Part shown: piece by piece, positions 1-15,000 of the stretch
Numbering within the stretch: the stretch's first letter is position 1
How the letters are laid out: the number at the start of each line of letters is the position of its first letter
Source: CAZCVI01 sp964502145
GTDB lineage: Bacteria > Acidobacteriota > Aminicenantia > UBA2199
Reading direction: 5' to 3'
DNA: 64,000 nucleotides
NCBI GenBank assembly: GCA_964502145.1
Contig: CAZCVI010000011.1
Coordinates: 53,384 to 117,383 of the forward strand
Notes under the pieces: generated by a model
The model's input: the letters and a program-made list of their open reading frames with translations, nothing else
Database searches by the model: none
What the model was told of the DNA's origin: nothing
Position numbers and translations under genes: made by a program

Positions 1-1
1 G

Positions 2-3000
2 GTAGGTGCCACCACGTTGCTTGATGGTCAGACCATCAGTATCACCTTTAACTTGCAAACCGCTTGCAATGCCGTTTCCGGTTCATTGAATACCCTGATT
101 GATTATCAGATCAGTGGTACGCCCATGTGTGATAATACCGGTGTGTTGAACATCCAGGTGAATCCCGGCGCTGTGACTATCAAGAAGACGCCCAATGTGA
201 TCCCGCAGGAGTTGGGCCAGAATGTCACCTGGACATTAACCGTGGAGAATACCGGTTTTGGAGTGATCAAAAACGTCAAAGTCACCGATAACCTGGGTGC
301 AGGATTGTCTTATGTTTCTTGTACAGAGGGGGGTGTGAATGTTGGTCAGATCACCACCTGGGATGCCGCTGTTTTTCCCGCTTTGGCCGAGATGGCCCCC
401 GGTACTATCTTGACCATGGATATTACGTCCCAGGTCGTGCAGTGCGAGTTCTTGGATAACGTTGCCGATGTCCGCTTTGGTTGTGATGCCGTCACCGATT
501 GTTTTAATACTGCCACTGATGGGGGTACAGCCACTGCTTCCGTGCAGCGCATAGTCAAAACGCCGTTGATAAGCTATACCCCGCCCAATATCACCTTTAA
601 TTACTGTGAAGATTATGTCGATGTTAGTTTCACCATTTCCAATGTCGGGGATGGCCGGGCCCACTCCGTGTGGACCGTGGTGGACTTCAGCCCGTTGACT
701 GTGACCAATGTCTCTGCGGGTACTATCTATAATGCGACGGATCATCGCTTTGAACATACCGATCCCATTCTGCCCGGTGGTAATTATGTACTGAGTTTCC
801 GTTTAAATTATGCGTCGTGGTGTGGGGGCACCTTTCCAGCCAAGGACTTGTTGTGGCAGAAGGTGTATGAGGATGATTGTCACCAGTTATTTTATCCCCC
901 CGTCGAGATGAGTGTGATTAATCCGCCGGTGGGAGCAGTGAGTTTGGCTTTGAGCAAGAGCGGAGCCGGTTCCGTGATTCAGATTGGCGATGTGATTGCC
1001 TATACCATTACGTCCTCCTATACCGGGCCGCTCACCTGTGGCAGTGGCAGTACGGGTACCATTACCGTGGTGGATAGCATTCCCACTGGTTTTGTGGTGA
1101 TTGATGCCGATGGTGGCACGTATGTGCCCGGTGGCGGCGGCACCGGTGGTACCATTACCTGGACCTATTTACCGCCCACGACGTTATCCCGAACCATCAC
1201 CGTGCAATCGCCCTTGATTGCCAATTGCGAGACCTATTGCAATACTATATTTACCAATTCCGTCAGTGCTTCGGGCGTGGATTGTTGCGGGTGTGCCTTA
1301 ACGGCCAATGCCTCCGAGACCTCTGCCATCGAATGCGCCGAGGGGGTGACGTCGCAGAAAGTAGCCACCGGTCCCACCCAACGGTGTGCCGATATTACCT
1401 ACACCAATACCTATACCTTTGATGGGGGTTCTACCGCCACCCTGAATAATTTGCTTTTTACCGAACATGCCGAAAACCAGCAGGTATATAATAATAATCT
1501 TTCCATCACCTTGGATGGAGTGGATATTAGTGGTTCCGTTCTGATGACCGATACCACTCCTGGTGGTAGTTTGGTTTTTGATTTTAGTGGTGGACCGGCC
1601 ACCCCCTTGGCTGGGAGAGTGTTGGTCATCCAATATAATTTAACCGCTACTGCTGCCACTGTGGCCGCATGTACCAACTCTACCTTTTATTCCTGGTCCA
1701 GTTTGAGCATGGGCGCTTCCGGTTCTAGTTGTCTGGGTGATGGTGTGATTCATGAAACCACGCCCGTGACCATTGGTTCGCCCAGCATGTCGTTGGCGAT
1801 TACCGGGTTGGGGGCGATATTTCATAAGTGCGAGAGCCAGCAAATTACCCTGACCCTGCGACAGACCTCCACCTTTAATCCCAAGGATGTCAAGTTAAAA
1901 TTGTCCGGCCTCAATTATTACGTCATTGATCCCACCAACCCTGCGGCCATCACCTGTTCAGGCGATGTGTCCCCCGTGGCTTGCCTGCCCGTGGTGGATG
2001 GCAATGGCGATTATAATTGGACCTTTAATGACTTGTTCACCGGTCAGAATCAAACCGCCACCATCGTGTTGAACGTGCAGAAGCGCTGTACAGGCACCGG
2101 TGATCTGGTGGCCACAGCGTATTTTGATGATTTATGTACCGATGATGCCACCAGTGATGAATTATGTTCCGTGACCGCCACTGAAACACCTACCTTATTA
2201 TTAAGTGGCGATTTATTAATTGAAAAAACCCCGGAAGTCTATTATGCCACCACCAACACGGTGCAGTGGGTGATTTATCTGACCAACCGTGGCACCGGTA
2301 CTGCCTACAATGTCTGGGTGGATGATGTGCTGGGGGCAGGTTTGCTTTTCACCAGTGCCGTGGTGGATGACATGACCGGTGTTACCGTGACTGGTAATTT
2401 GAATCATTCCGGTAGCGTCATTAACGGAGCCAATATCGCTATCACCGATATGACCGCGGGTGAACGACGCATGATTACCTTCACCGCCGAGGTCATTGAT
2501 TGCAACAATCTCACCAATTTGGCCACTACTTCTTGGGGTTGTATTGGCGTGGATTGTCAGGTGGCGGTGACCGATACCTCGACTGTTAAAATTCCCGCGC
2601 CCAACTTGATCAATACCAACACCATCACCCCCAGTGGTGGCGTTAATGCCTGTGACAGCCCCGATGGCTTTATCACCCTGCGCAATGCCGGGCAGGTCAC
2701 CTGTTACAATCTGCAAGTGACCGAAACATTACCTGCTGGCTTGCTTTATGTCACTGGCACTACCCGCTGGCGTTTAAATAGTGGTGTGTGGAACGGTCCC
2801 AATGTGGCTTATGATCCTGTGCCCACTACCTCGCCCCTGGTGTGGACCAAAACCCAGATTCCTGGCTTGGCCACGTCCAATCCGGGTGACACCATTGAGA
2901 TCGAGTTCCAGATGATCTCCGATTGTCCCTTCCTGGGTGGTGATCTCAAAGTGGCCACCCAGTATGAGAACCCTTGTGCCGATGTGTTTACCAATGCCGA

Positions 3001-6000
3001 GAGTAAATTTACCGTGGCCTATCATGCCCCAGTGATCACTGTGACCAAAACCCGCGCCAATGACCCCATTGATTGCAACCAGGACATTACCTGGAATATC
3101 ACGGTCACCAATAATAGTGGCTATGCCATGCCGATTGTGTGGGTGGAAGACACCATGGATGCAGCTTATACGTATGTTTCTTCTACTGGTAATGCGCCTT
3201 ATACCTCCGACAACGGTACCAATGTCTTCCAGAAAGTAACCTGGGAATTGGAGAATATCCCCACCGGTACCACTGTCAATCTCACCCTGACCGCCCATAC
3301 CGATTCCTCGCCCTGTAGTCCAGATTTGGATAACACCGTGCAGGCGTGGTGGGGGTGTGGTAATCCCGATGGTGATTCCGGCACCAAACCCGGTGTGGAT
3401 GAAACGGGCAGTAATATATGTCTCGGTGCTACCGGAGTTTCCGCCGTGCGCACCGAGACCCGGCAGCCTAGCGTGGGGTACATGAATATTTCCCTTAGTC
3501 CGGCCAGTATTGATTCCTGCAATGATGACACGCAGATGACCCTGGTTCTCGTGAACAGTGGCGACACCGATGCCAGTGATCTGGACTTGGTGGTCACGTT
3601 GCCTGTGGGACTCTCTTATAATGCCGGTTCCTCCTTGATGTACCAGGGTGTGGATGATACCGGTGTGACCGCGCCCATTGGTGATCCCAATATTGTGGGC
3701 AGTGTTCTTACCTATTACAATGTCGGTGATCGGGGCATTGATCTGGTGAATACCCTGGAGAAGGATGGTGGTAACGATACCATTGTCTTAAAATTCTCGG
3801 TGAAATCCTCCTGTTACACCACCCAGAATGTGGGTTTGAACTTGCGGTATTATGATTGTTGTGGGCTCACCCAGTACTCCACCACCTCCAGTCCGCAGGT
3901 TACCGCGTTATATCCCGTTCTTTCAGTGGTCAAGAGCGTCAGTCCCAGCACCGTGGATTGTGGGAACGACGTCACCTGGACCGTGGCGGTGAGCAATACC
4001 GGTACCGGTAATGCCGAGGTCATCCGGGTGGTGGACACCCTGGGTGATTGGTTGGATTATGCCGGGAATTTTACCGAGGACCAACCGGGAACCATTACTC
4101 CTGCTGTTATCGGTGGCAATCCCCAGGTTATTGGCTGGGAAATGACCAACTTGGCAGCCGGGACCACGGCCACCTTCACCTTTGACGCCACCCTCAACCC
4201 CGATGGTTTACCCAACCAGAATAGTTGTGCCGTGGCTCTCAGGCAGAACAATGTGACGGCTCAATGGGCGTGCGGGACATCTGGGGATGCGACGGACGAT
4301 AATCCCAACACCGTTGGCTACGACTGTACCAATAGTGGGTCAGCCACTGCTGGCCCCATTACCGTGCCAATGCCCGATCTACTTATCACCACCATCACCC
4401 CCGGTATTTCCTGTACTACCGGGGACGGGGTTTTCAGTGGTACGGTGAGCGTGACCGTGCAGAACCAGGGCACTGCCGCGACATTGGCTGGTTTTACGGT
4501 CAGTGTCACGGACGGCACCTGGACGGGCACGGGCACTACCGGTGTTTTGGCTGCCGGTGCATCGGTGACGGTGACCATTAATACCTCGGGCTGGGGCATC
4601 AATTGCCATAGTTGTACGCCCTATACACTGGATGCGACGGTGGACAGTACCTTGGCTGTCTGTGAATGCAATGAAGCCAACAATACTTCCAGCCTGAGTT
4701 ATACACCGCCACTGCCGGATTTTAAAGTGAACTCCATCACGCCTACTTGTACGGCTGATGGACGGTTACGGGTGCGGGTCAATATCAGTAACGTGGGTTG
4801 CGCCAACAGTACGGCCAATTTTATTGTCCATCTGGTGGACGATCAGGGTCATTCCGCGGATAGTACTGCCATTCCTTTGAATGCGGGTGCCAGTACCAAC
4901 GTGGACTTTTCCAACTGGGTCAGTGCCTGTTCTCCCGCGACCGTCAATTTTACCGCCACGGTGGACAATACCAATACCAACTGCGAATGCGATAGCGACA
5001 ACAGTTTAGTTTATGCCTATAATAATACGTTGCCCAATCTGGTGGTTTCCACCATCACTCCATCCACCTCTTGCACCGGTGATGGCACTGTCAGTGGCAC
5101 CATAGCCGTGCAGATCAGCAACACGGGAAATGGTGCGGTGACGGCTGATTTCCGTATCGCGGTGAACGATGGTCAGGGTTGGACAGCAACGCCTTGGTAT
5201 AATGCTACCCTGGGTGGCACATTACCTCTGGCTGCCGGTGCCAATGCCACGGTGAACGTTCCTTGGACCCGTGGTTTTACCACTGCCGCGTATACATGCA
5301 ACTTCCCCACTATTACTGTCACCTTGGATTCTACCAGTGTCATTTGCGAATGTTCCAATGCCAGTAACGCCTCTACCAGCAGTTATTCCATGACCTACCC
5401 CAACCTGCGCATCACATCCGTCACTCCCTCTTGCACCCCTGGTGGCGATGGCACCTATTCAGTGGCCGTGGTGGTCAATAACAATGGCTGCGGTACAGCT
5501 ACCAACGCGGTAGTTCGTGTGAGCGACAACGATGGTCAAACCTCTGACCAAACCGTGACCCTGGCTGCCGGTGCCTCGCAGACCTTAACCTATGCACCTT
5601 GGCCAGCGGATGGGAACCCGGCCACGTTAACCTTCACTACCACGCTTGATCCGGGCACTGCCATTTGTGAACTGACAGGCACGGATAACACCAACTCCAC
5701 CAACTTTACGCGAGGTAACCTGAACTTGGTGTCCATTACCCCCGCTTGCACGGCTGACGGCACCTATCAGGTCAGTTTGGTTATTCAGAACAATGGTTCC
5801 GCCGCCATTAATACCAATTTTGTGGTGCGTTTGACAGATAACGATGGCCATACCTCCGACCAGAACTTCACGGCGATTGGTGGTACCTTACCCTTTAATA
5901 ATGGTACCTCACAAACCGTGGTATTCAGTGGTTGGACAGTGGACTGTAATCCCACTACCATTAATTTCAGCGGCGCGTTGGACCCCACCAATCTGATCTG

Positions 6001-9000
6001 TGAAAGCAATAGCGGTGACAATACCAATACGGGTACCGTAACTATCAATGATTTGCAAGCCGTGTCCGTGGTTCCCGCCACTTCTTGTACAGCGGATGGC
6101 ACCATTACCGGTACCATGGTCGTGACTGTGGCCAACAATGGTGGCAATGCCATTAACAGTGATTTTAGAATATTGGTCAGCGATGGTCAGGGTTGGACTT
6201 CGGAACTTCGTTACAATGTGGACCTGGGTGGTACATTGCCCATTGCCGCAGGAACCAGTCAGAGTGTGACTTTCAACTGGACCCGTAGTTTCTCCGCCAC
6301 GCCTTATGTGTGTAGTTTTCCCAGTATCAGCGTCACCGTGGATTCACAGAGTGCGATTTGCGAGTGCTCCAGTAGTAATAATAGCAATACGGCCAGTTAT
6401 TCGATGCCGTACCCCAACCTTAACGTGGTTTCAGTCACGCCCACCTGTAACAGTGATGGCAGTTATTCCATCGCCGTGACCGTGAGCAACACTGGTTGCG
6501 GTACCGCCACCAACGCGGTGGTGCGCCTGAGTGATAATGATGGTCAAACCGCTGATCAAACCGTGACCCTGGCTGCCGGTGCCTCTTCCACCTTAACCTA
6601 TGCACCTTGGCCAGCGGATGGGAACCCGGCTGCGCTAACGTTTACCGCGACGATTGATCCAGCGGCTGCGCTTTGCGAGTTGACGGGTGATGATCATAGC
6701 GAGGTCGTGACCTATGACAACCCCAACCTGCGTATTGTCTTGATTACTCCCGATTGTTCTGCCGATGGGACTTATAGTGTGAGTTTGGAGATTGAGAACA
6801 GCGGCACTGGCAATGTGACCAGTGATTTTGTAGTCCGCTTAGCGGATAATGATGGGCATACTGTCAATCAGAATTTCACCGCTATTGGTGGCACCTTGCC
6901 TTTAACCGCGGGGACGCAGCAGACGGTGGTTTTTACTCCCTGGACCGTGGATGGGAATCCCACCACCATTAATTTCACCGGTACATTGGACCCCACCAAT
7001 CAAATCTGCGAAAGCAACAACACGGATAATACGGGCACTGGCACCTTTACTATCAATGATCTGAATGCCGTATCCGTGGTCGCCGCGACGTCCTGTGCCA
7101 GTGATGGCAGCATTACTGGCACGATGGTAGTGACAGTCTCCAATTTGGGTGGCAATGCCATTAACAGTGATTTCAGCATCCTGGTGAACGATGGCCAGGG
7201 TTGGACTTCCGAACTACTTTATAATACCGATCTGGGTGGCACCTTACCCATTGCTGCGGGAGCCACTGCCAGTGTGACCTTCAACTGGACTCGTGCGTTT
7301 ACCGCCACCCCGTATGTGTGTAGTTTCACCAGTATCAGCGCCAGTATAGATTCGCAGAATGCCATTTGCGAGGTAACCAGTGGGAATAACGGTGCAACTA
7401 CCACCTACACCTTGCCTTACCCCAATCTTAATCTGGTTTCCGTGACCCCTACCTGCAACAGTGACGGTAGTTATGCAATCGCGGTGACAGTGAGCAATAA
7501 TGGTTGCGGCACTGCAACGAACGCGGTGGTGCGGCTCAGTGACAACGATGGTCAAACGGATGACCAGACCGTTACCTTGGCGGCTGGGGCCTCTTCAACC
7601 TTAACCTATTCTCCTTGGCTTGCGGATGGTAACCCGGCGGCATTGACATTTACTGCGGTGATTGACCCAGCCGCTGCTATTTGCGAGTTAACTGGCGATG
7701 ATCATACGGAAGTCGTGACCTACAACACCCCCAACCTGCGCATTGTCTCCATTACCCCGGACTGTACTGCCGATGGGTCCTATCGGGTTTCTTTGATCAT
7801 TGAAAATAACGGCACCGCCGATATCAACACTAATTTTGTGGTACGTTTGGCCGATAATGACGGTCGTACTGTTAATCAGAATTTTACGGCTATTGGTGGC
7901 ACCTTGCCTTTGGTTGCGGGTACGCAACAAACCGTGGTCTTTAATCCCTGGACCGTGGATGGCAATCCCACCACCATCAATTTCACCGGTACACTGGACC
8001 CCACCAACTTGATCTGCGAAAGCAACAACAGTGATAATGGTGGTTCCGGTACCTTCACGATTAACGATCTGAACGCCGTTTCCGTGGTAGCTGCGACATC
8101 TTGTGCCAGTGATGGTAGCATTACCGGCACAATGGTAGTGACAGTCTCCAATCTGGGCGGCAATGCCATTACCAATGATTTCAGCATCTTGGTGAACGAT
8201 GGCCAGGGCTGGACTTCCGAACTGCGTTACAATGCCGACCTGGGCGGCACGTTGCCCATCGCTCCAGGAGCCAGTTCCAGTGTTACTTTTAACTGGACCC
8301 GTGCTTTTTCAGCCACTCCATATATATGTAGTTTCCCCGGTATTACCGTGAGCTTGGATTCGCAGAATGGCATTTGCGAGGTAACCAATGGCAATAACGG
8401 CGCTAACACGACTTATTCATTGCCTTATCCCAATCTGCGTGCCATTTCCGTTACGCCCACATGCAACAGCGATGGCACCTATTCTATCGCGGTAGTTGTA
8501 GATAACAATGGTTGCGGTACCGCTACCAACGCCGTGGTTCGTCTCAGCGATAATGATGGTCATTCCGTGGACCAGACCGTTACCCTGGTGCCCGGTGTAC
8601 CCCAAACTTTAACCTTCTCCTCCTGGCCCGTGGATGGTAACCCGGCAGCCCTCATCTTCACGGCGGAAATCGATCCGGACGATGCGATTTGCGAATTAAC
8701 CGACCCGGATACCGTGGGCCTAATTCCCAATCATATAGTCATTATTACCTATAACAACCCCAACCTGCACTTGGTCTCTATCACTCCTACTTGTACGGGT
8801 GATACCACCTACCGTGTGGATATGGTGATCGAAAATAATGGCACCGCCAATATCACCAGTGATTTTGTGGTACGCTTGGCCGATAATGATGGTCATACTC
8901 TGGACCGCAACTTCACCGCCATTGGTGGCACTTTACCATTAACGGCTGGCACACAACAAACCGTTTCCTTTAATAACTGGACCGTGGACTGCAACCCGCT

Positions 9001-12000
9001 CACCATTACTTTCAGCGGCACGTTAGACCCCACCGACCAGATTTGCGAAAGCAACAGCACCGACGATGCCAGCACAGGTATTACCATCACCGTCAACAAC
9101 CTGAATGCCGTGTCCGTGGTCGCTACGACCTCTTGTACCAGCGATGGGACCATCACCGGCTCCATGGTAGTGACTGTTTCCAATATCGGGGGCAATCCCA
9201 TTACCAACGATTTCAGAATCTTGGTCAACGATGGTCAGGGTTGGACTTCAGAACTCTGGTATCAAACCAACCTGGGCGGCACGTTACCTATCGCCGTGGG
9301 CGCCAGTTCCAGCGTGACCATTCCCTGGACCCGTAACTTCACCGCCACCCCCTATGTGTGTACCTTCTCCACCATCACCGCCACTGTCGATTCCCAGGGT
9401 GATATCTGTGAGTGCAACAGTGTTGATAATGTGACCACCAGCACCTATACCTTACCTTATCCCGACTTAACCATCACTACCGTGGGCAGTAGCGTTACCT
9501 GCCTGGGTGATGGTAGCCTCACCGGCACCACGGTTACCGTCCGTAATGGTGGTTGTGCCGGAGCTACCGGCGTGGTGATTCGTCTGGCTTCCGATTGCGG
9601 CTTGACTTTCAACGATCAAACCGTGGACTTGGCCGCTGGCGAAAGCAAAGATGTCTTTTTCGCCTTTACCTCCGGTATTGTCTCCTGTACCTGTAATTTT
9701 AACGCCATTATCGATCCCGACGCCCTCATCTGCGAGTTGGATGGCACCAATAACACCGGTTCCTCTGTCGCGACCATGCTGATCCCCGATCTTGAAGTCC
9801 AAAGCGAAGCCACGCTAATCGCCTGTGCTACTGATGGCGTGTTCCGTGTTTCTGGCACCGTCACATTGGTTAACAACGGTTGTGGACCCAACTTCACCGG
9901 TAACGTGCCCATGCGTTTTACCCTCTTTAACCGCACGGGTTGCACGGGTACCCAGATCGCCCAGTGGGTCGAAACCTTTAATGGTGTGGATATTGTTTCC
10001 GCTGGCGGTACCCAGGTTTTTACCATTCAACCCCACGACATCAACGCCAACTTCTTCACCAGTTCCACCAATTGTATGGTTTCCCTGCGTATTGAAGCCG
10101 ATTATAACAATACCATCTGCGAATGGGACGGTACCGACAACACCCTGTGTGTTGATAAAACCTCCGATTGTCTGGACCTGGAAGCCGTTGAAATCAAAGC
10201 CACTACCGCTTGTGTGGCGGACGGTAATTTCAACCGTTCGTTGGCTTTCACCCTGCGCAACAGCGGTGGGAAACCCATAACCCATGATTTTACCATCAAA
10301 GTTGACGATGGCCATGGTTGGAGCGCGGAGAAACGTTACAACGCCGATCTCGGTGGTCCTTTGCCACTGACCGCTGGCACTTCTGCCACCGTGACCTTTA
10401 ACTGGAACCGTACCATCGACACCACTACCTGTGATTTTGGCACCATCACCGCCCAGGTGGACACGCAAAACGAAATCTGTCAGGGCAGCACAGACAACGA
10501 TACGGTTACCACTTCCTATGAAATGCCCTATGCCAACCTGAAACCCACGGCTATTGTCGTCTCTTGTAGTACCGATGGTTTTTATACCGCCAAGGTCACC
10601 ATCACCAACGATGGGTGCGCCGATTGTGGGCCCGGTAATTTTACCGTGCGGATGCAAGACAACCTGGGTAATGGTTTTGATCAGGTTATCAGCACCAGCA
10701 CCCTGACCAAAGGTGCATCCTATACCGTTGAATTCAACCAATGGCCCGCGGCTTGCGACCCTGACGAAATCACCTTCACCGCTATCGTGGATACTAAAAA
10801 CACGGTCTGCGAAATTCGTGGCGATGACAATCAACTGAGTTTCATCTATAAGAACATCTCCCCTGATCTGGTAATCACTACCCTTACCCCGGCTGCCATT
10901 TGTTCCACTCCCGGCAATATTTCCGGTTCACTGACCCTGACCCTCTTAAACCAGGGTAATGGACCCGTTACCCAGGACTTCAAAGTGACCTGCGATGACG
11001 GGGCTGGTTGGACCACGGAGAAATACTACGCGGGCGATCTGGGTGGTTCATTACCCATCGCTGCCAATGAAACCGTGATCATCCGCATTCCCTGGACCCG
11101 TGATTTCACCAAGGCACCCTTCACCTGTAATTTTAATAATATCAAGGTCAGTCTGGATGTCCAAACCGGCATTTGCGAATGCAAGGCGGAAAACAACGAG
11201 ACCACGGCCACTTACAACTTGCCTTTCACTGATCTCAAGCTGGATTCCCTGGCTATCTTGTGCCAGAAAGACGGCCAGAAACAAATGCAGTTTACCGTGG
11301 GTAACGATGGCTGCGAAGACCAGCGCGATGATTTTAATATCACCATCAGCGAAATAGTTTCCGGTTTGAGTAAGACCCTCTCTTTCACCGCTTTAGGTGG
11401 TAAACTTCCCTTGTCTCGTGGCACCACCCAGACCATCATTTACGAGCAATGGACCTTTGATTGTACCGCTACCGCCACCCAGTTCAAAGTCAGCTTGGGC
11501 GCAGGTTCCTTCTGTGACCTGCGAGGCGAAAACAATTCCACCGCCGTGGCCCAATCGACCCTGGAACCAGACCTGTTGCTGGAAAACGTTGACTGGACCT
11601 GTAATGCCGATGGGACAATCACCTTCAGGGTTTCGGTAGCCAATCTCGGTTCCGGTAATGCCAGTAATGTGCCTATTACCGTTTACGATCACACCGGCAA
11701 AGCCATTTTCACCCGCACCATTGACCTCACCCCTGGAGCCCATGCCCAGTTTACCTTTACCACTGCCCCGTATCCCACCAATACCTCCATGACCTTCCGT
11801 TTTCTGATGGACGAGAGCGATATCATCTGCGAGTGCAATGGAGCAAACAATGAAAAAGCCGTGACCGTGAACTGTTCCGGTGGCACCAATAAACCCATCT
11901 TGGAAATCAGCAAAACCTGTCCCCCAGGTCAACAACCCGGTGGACTCTTCCGTTTTGAGATTCATCTCAATAACAAAGCCCAGAGCGATTTGACCCAGGT

Positions 12001-15000
12001 GGTTATCGAAGATTTCTTGCCCGCCGGTTTCCAGTATGTTAATGGTTCCTCCGTATGGAACACCACCAAGTTGCCTGATCCCCAGATCACCGATCGTCTC
12101 ACCTGGATCATTCCTTCACTGGTCAAGGGCACCAGTGGCACCCTGATGTTTTCCGCCGTGACCAATGCCGATATCGATCCCGGTCGTTATTGCAACACCG
12201 CCCAGGCCAAAGCCCATGTCGGCGACCAAACTGGCGTGGAAGTTAGTTCCGAGCTCACCGAATGTTGTACCGTGGTCACCCGTGAGAACGGTATGGGGTG
12301 CTGTCTCAACGTTGAAGAATGGGCCATGACGCCCTTCTATAAACCCGATAGCCCGCTCTCACTAATCGAACCCTACTTCAGAACCGATTCTTCCATGTTT
12401 ACCGTCTATTCCATTTTCAAACTGTGGAAAGACCAGAACTTGGAACCCGATTCCATGCCCCGGTTCATGAAAGAACGCTTGCTTAACTATGCCCGTTCCA
12501 ACATCGAGGAGTTTTATCTCACCTCCCGTTTGGGCCTTACCCTGGAAGACCATTCCCTCTGGCTCTCCGCTGCTGGTGCGTACCCGGAACAAAATAAGCA
12601 GTCCAATGCGGGCAATGCCTGGGTACACCATCAGGTCGATGAAACCATGACGCTTTCCCAGGTGGCCTTTGAATTGTTGGCTCTCAACGAGGGCGTTCAA
12701 GTAGAGACCAATACCGAGGTCAAGCAAAAACTGCACACCATCATCCAAAAGAAATTAACTTTCCTCTCCAAATACATGTCCGATCTACCCCATGCCTGGG
12801 AATTAAAAGTCACTGGCAAGGAAACCGAGAACGGGAGTTTTAATGTCCGTGATTTGGATGGCGATGCCACACTTTACGACAAAGCCGCCCTTTTCCTCGC
12901 CGTGACCGAGTTGCAGCGCAATGGCTATGTCGATTGGGTCGCCTATGACAAGCAGCTTCGGCCCCTCTTAAAGAGCTTGGATAATACCAGTTTTGATCGC
13001 AATAACCGCCGCGAGGAGTTCCTCTTTATTATGGCCCTTCACCAATCCGGCCAGCCCGAACTGTTAGCCCAGGCCAAAGCCAAGATGTTGAACTTCGAGG
13101 AGATTTTCGCCAACGATAAACAACCACCCGAACAAGGCCACCAGTCATTGGACAATATCGCCGATTATTCTCTGGCCGTTTACCTCGACCGTAGCGTCGG
13201 TGGCACCCTCTTCCCAGAGTTGATGAAGCGCATGAAAGAGAAGTTCTATCTGGCGGATACCGGTATTTATGCCGATAAGCAGCCTGATTTTACCTATAAA
13301 TTGCAGCTTCGTGACCTTGCGCCCTTGATCCTCGCCTTTGATTCCAGTGCCCAGGAAGAGCAGGAGCAATACGCCACCGTGCTTTACCGGACCTTTGATG
13401 AAGTCGGACTCTTCCTTAAGAAGCGCAATCTGATGGAAGGCAATCCCCTGTACAGCCTGTTGCGGAATTATCCCTTCTCCGAACCCTTGTTGCCCGTCCT
13501 TTCTTTCACCAAGGCCAAACGGAACATTGCCCCCGTGTTCTCCCGTGATGCCGTGGTTCATTCCACCCTGGTCAAGCCCCTTGGCGAAATCCTCATCCCC
13601 GGTTCGTATACCAAAATCCTTTCCCCTGTTTATGAAACCAGTTCCGCCACCATTGCCAACGTCTCCTTTGGTTTGCAATATCTCGGTCAACAGATATCCG
13701 CCGATTCAGAGCGAGTCAATAAAGAAGAGGGGCGCAGTCTTACCGAACGGGGCAAAACCTATATGGATTCACTCTTGGTCAGTGGTGCCGGTTACCTCGA
13801 AAACAACAAGGTACTCATCCCCTTCGATAATATCGCCATCATCGGTCCCAAACAAGCCGAGCACAATTTAGAACCCATGGATGCAGGCTTCACCTTCTCC
13901 AGCGAAACATTAGCCAACTATCTTTTGGCCGAAAAGCATTATGTGGCCAATAATGGCAAACAAGCCCAAGCCGTCCAACAATTGCTGGCGCAGCAGTTCC
14001 GTATTATCGAGCAATTGGCCGCCCTGGAATTTATCCCCTTGCGCTTCCAGCTTTATATTGAAAATGCTTCCGGTCAAATCACCCTCGTGCCTTCCGTCGA
14101 ACCCGCCTCCAAGATGACCGTGGCGAAACTAATGCATGTCAGTTCCGCCGAAAAAATGGTCAAACAGTTGGCTTCAGCCTTAAAAAAAGCCAAGGGTCAA
14201 ATTTTACCCGAGGATTTAGTGTTCCTATCTACCGCGCCAGAAGTTCTGCCTTATTTCAAGGAGGAGTTAACCGCCTTAGTGGATCCAAAAGATGCCAGTG
14301 TCACCGGGAATACCGCCGATATCTTAGCCCGTCAGTTACTGGGTCAGGATGCCGACAAGATTCAGAAATCCATGGAGAAGTTAGCCAAACAGTGGGACAA
14401 AGTCGCCATTATTCCCCAATCCGACGACATTGAGACCATTGAGAAAGGGTTAGTGTCTCATCATACGCCCGGTCAGTTCATGTTGTATCTTTTAGCCATG
14501 AATTCCAATGTGCATGTGAACGTTAACACCGCTACCCAGACCAGTGTTGAAGCCACCCCGGAGTTCCGTTTCAAGCGTACTCTCAATCTTTTTACCTATT
14601 TATTAGAGAACGAGTGGGGTTTGGAGTGGGATAATGCCAATAGTTTTATCACTTTGCCTTCCGCCGATTATCAAGTTTTCAAAGAAGAGCCCCGTGAGAA
14701 TGCCCAGCCCGGTGATCGCATCAATTTCAGAGTGCGAGTCGACAATACTTGTCCCGAAGGGCTTGGTATCGGTCGTGATCTCTCTTCCCTCTACTTAAAA
14801 GCCACCTTTACCCCGTCGTTGCTTTATGTAGGTACCCAGGCAGTGGATGGACTTGATGTGATTGGAGATTTCCAGTGGCATTATAATGGGTTCCCCCAAG
14901 GTTCCTTATTGGAGTATGTCTATCAGGCCCATGTGCCCAATGAATTTGCTTTTAATTATATTGACGGCACCATTTATGCCGGAGGCAGACTCGGTTTAGA

